DNA of 6,143 bases, taken from Nonlabens sp. (GTDB lineage Bacteria > Bacteroidota > Bacteroidia > Flavobacteriales > Flavobacteriaceae). A program made the position numbers and the translations under genes. The notes under the pieces are model-generated. The model saw nothing but the letters and a program-made list of their open reading frames with translations. It was not told where the DNA came from and searched no databases. The stretch covers positions 1-6,143 of the forward strand of contig JANQTO010000123.1 in the NCBI GenBank assembly GCA_030731685.1, read 5' to 3'. Positions 6,119 through 6,143 of the stretch are shown here, one piece after another (the first letter of the stretch is position 1; every line of letters begins with the position of its first letter).

Positions 6119-6143
6119 GTATAAATATTTATGATTTGAAATC

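Noticed and set aside
6131..6143. ATG at 6131 as start of a + strand gene
   Set aside because: It reads ATG ATT TGA, a stop after two codons.
1..6143. A novel defence, mobile or RNA-guided system
   Set aside because: All gene-length frames belong to known metabolic, transport, regulatory or redox families; I found no repeat arrays, integrase or transposase, or structured RNA candidates.

Overview
The window looks like chromosomal DNA of a marine-type flavobacterium (Bacteroidota). The evidence is a SusC-family TonB-dependent receptor with a typical '(L)DQVIVVAYG' TonB box and plug, Bacteroidota-style promoter elements (TAnnTTTG), A-rich or absent Shine-Dalgarno sequences, moderately AT-rich DNA, and KDPG aldolase and KDG kinase sequences that look like Bacteroidota versions. 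Every gene I can support lies on the minus strand, so transcription runs from high to low coordinates.

Layout in transcription order. (1) 6062-6143 is a promoter region: one -7-like element faces the fRMsr-like gene and another faces right, out of the window. (2) 5606-6061 is a small GAF-domain protein of the free methionine-(R)-sulfoxide reductase type, followed by an intrinsic terminator at 5456-5491. (3) 5350-5455 holds the promoter and an 18-bp palindromic operator of the next unit. (4) 4354-5349 kdgK and 3692-4351 kdgA form a tight pair with a 2-bp gap. (5) 3562-3691 is a 130-bp regulatory gap with a promoter candidate and two tandem operators. (6) 2839-3561 is a GntR/FadR-family (FCD) regulator. 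(7) 1-2813 is a SusC-like outer-membrane importer, starting 25 bp after the regulator and running off the left edge without a stop.

Read together, this is one end of a polysaccharide utilization locus for a uronate-containing glycan. SusC (with a SusD presumably beyond the left edge) would import oligosaccharides. KdgK and KdgA would convert 2-keto-3-deoxygluconate via KDPG into pyruvate and glyceraldehyde-3-phosphate. The FadR-type repressor probably controls both units through the shared motif TTGG-N4-CCAA, found in front of kdgK and, twice, in front of the regulator gene. This gene set matches known flavobacterial alginate loci (inference), but no lyase, DEH reductase or SusD is visible, so pectin or another uronate polymer cannot be excluded. 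I see no CRISPR array, insertion sequence, tRNA/rRNA or undescribed multi-gene system here. The points most worth checking are the shared operator, a 16-bp perfect palindrome inside kdgA, and an fRMsr-like protein lacking one of the three conserved cysteines.
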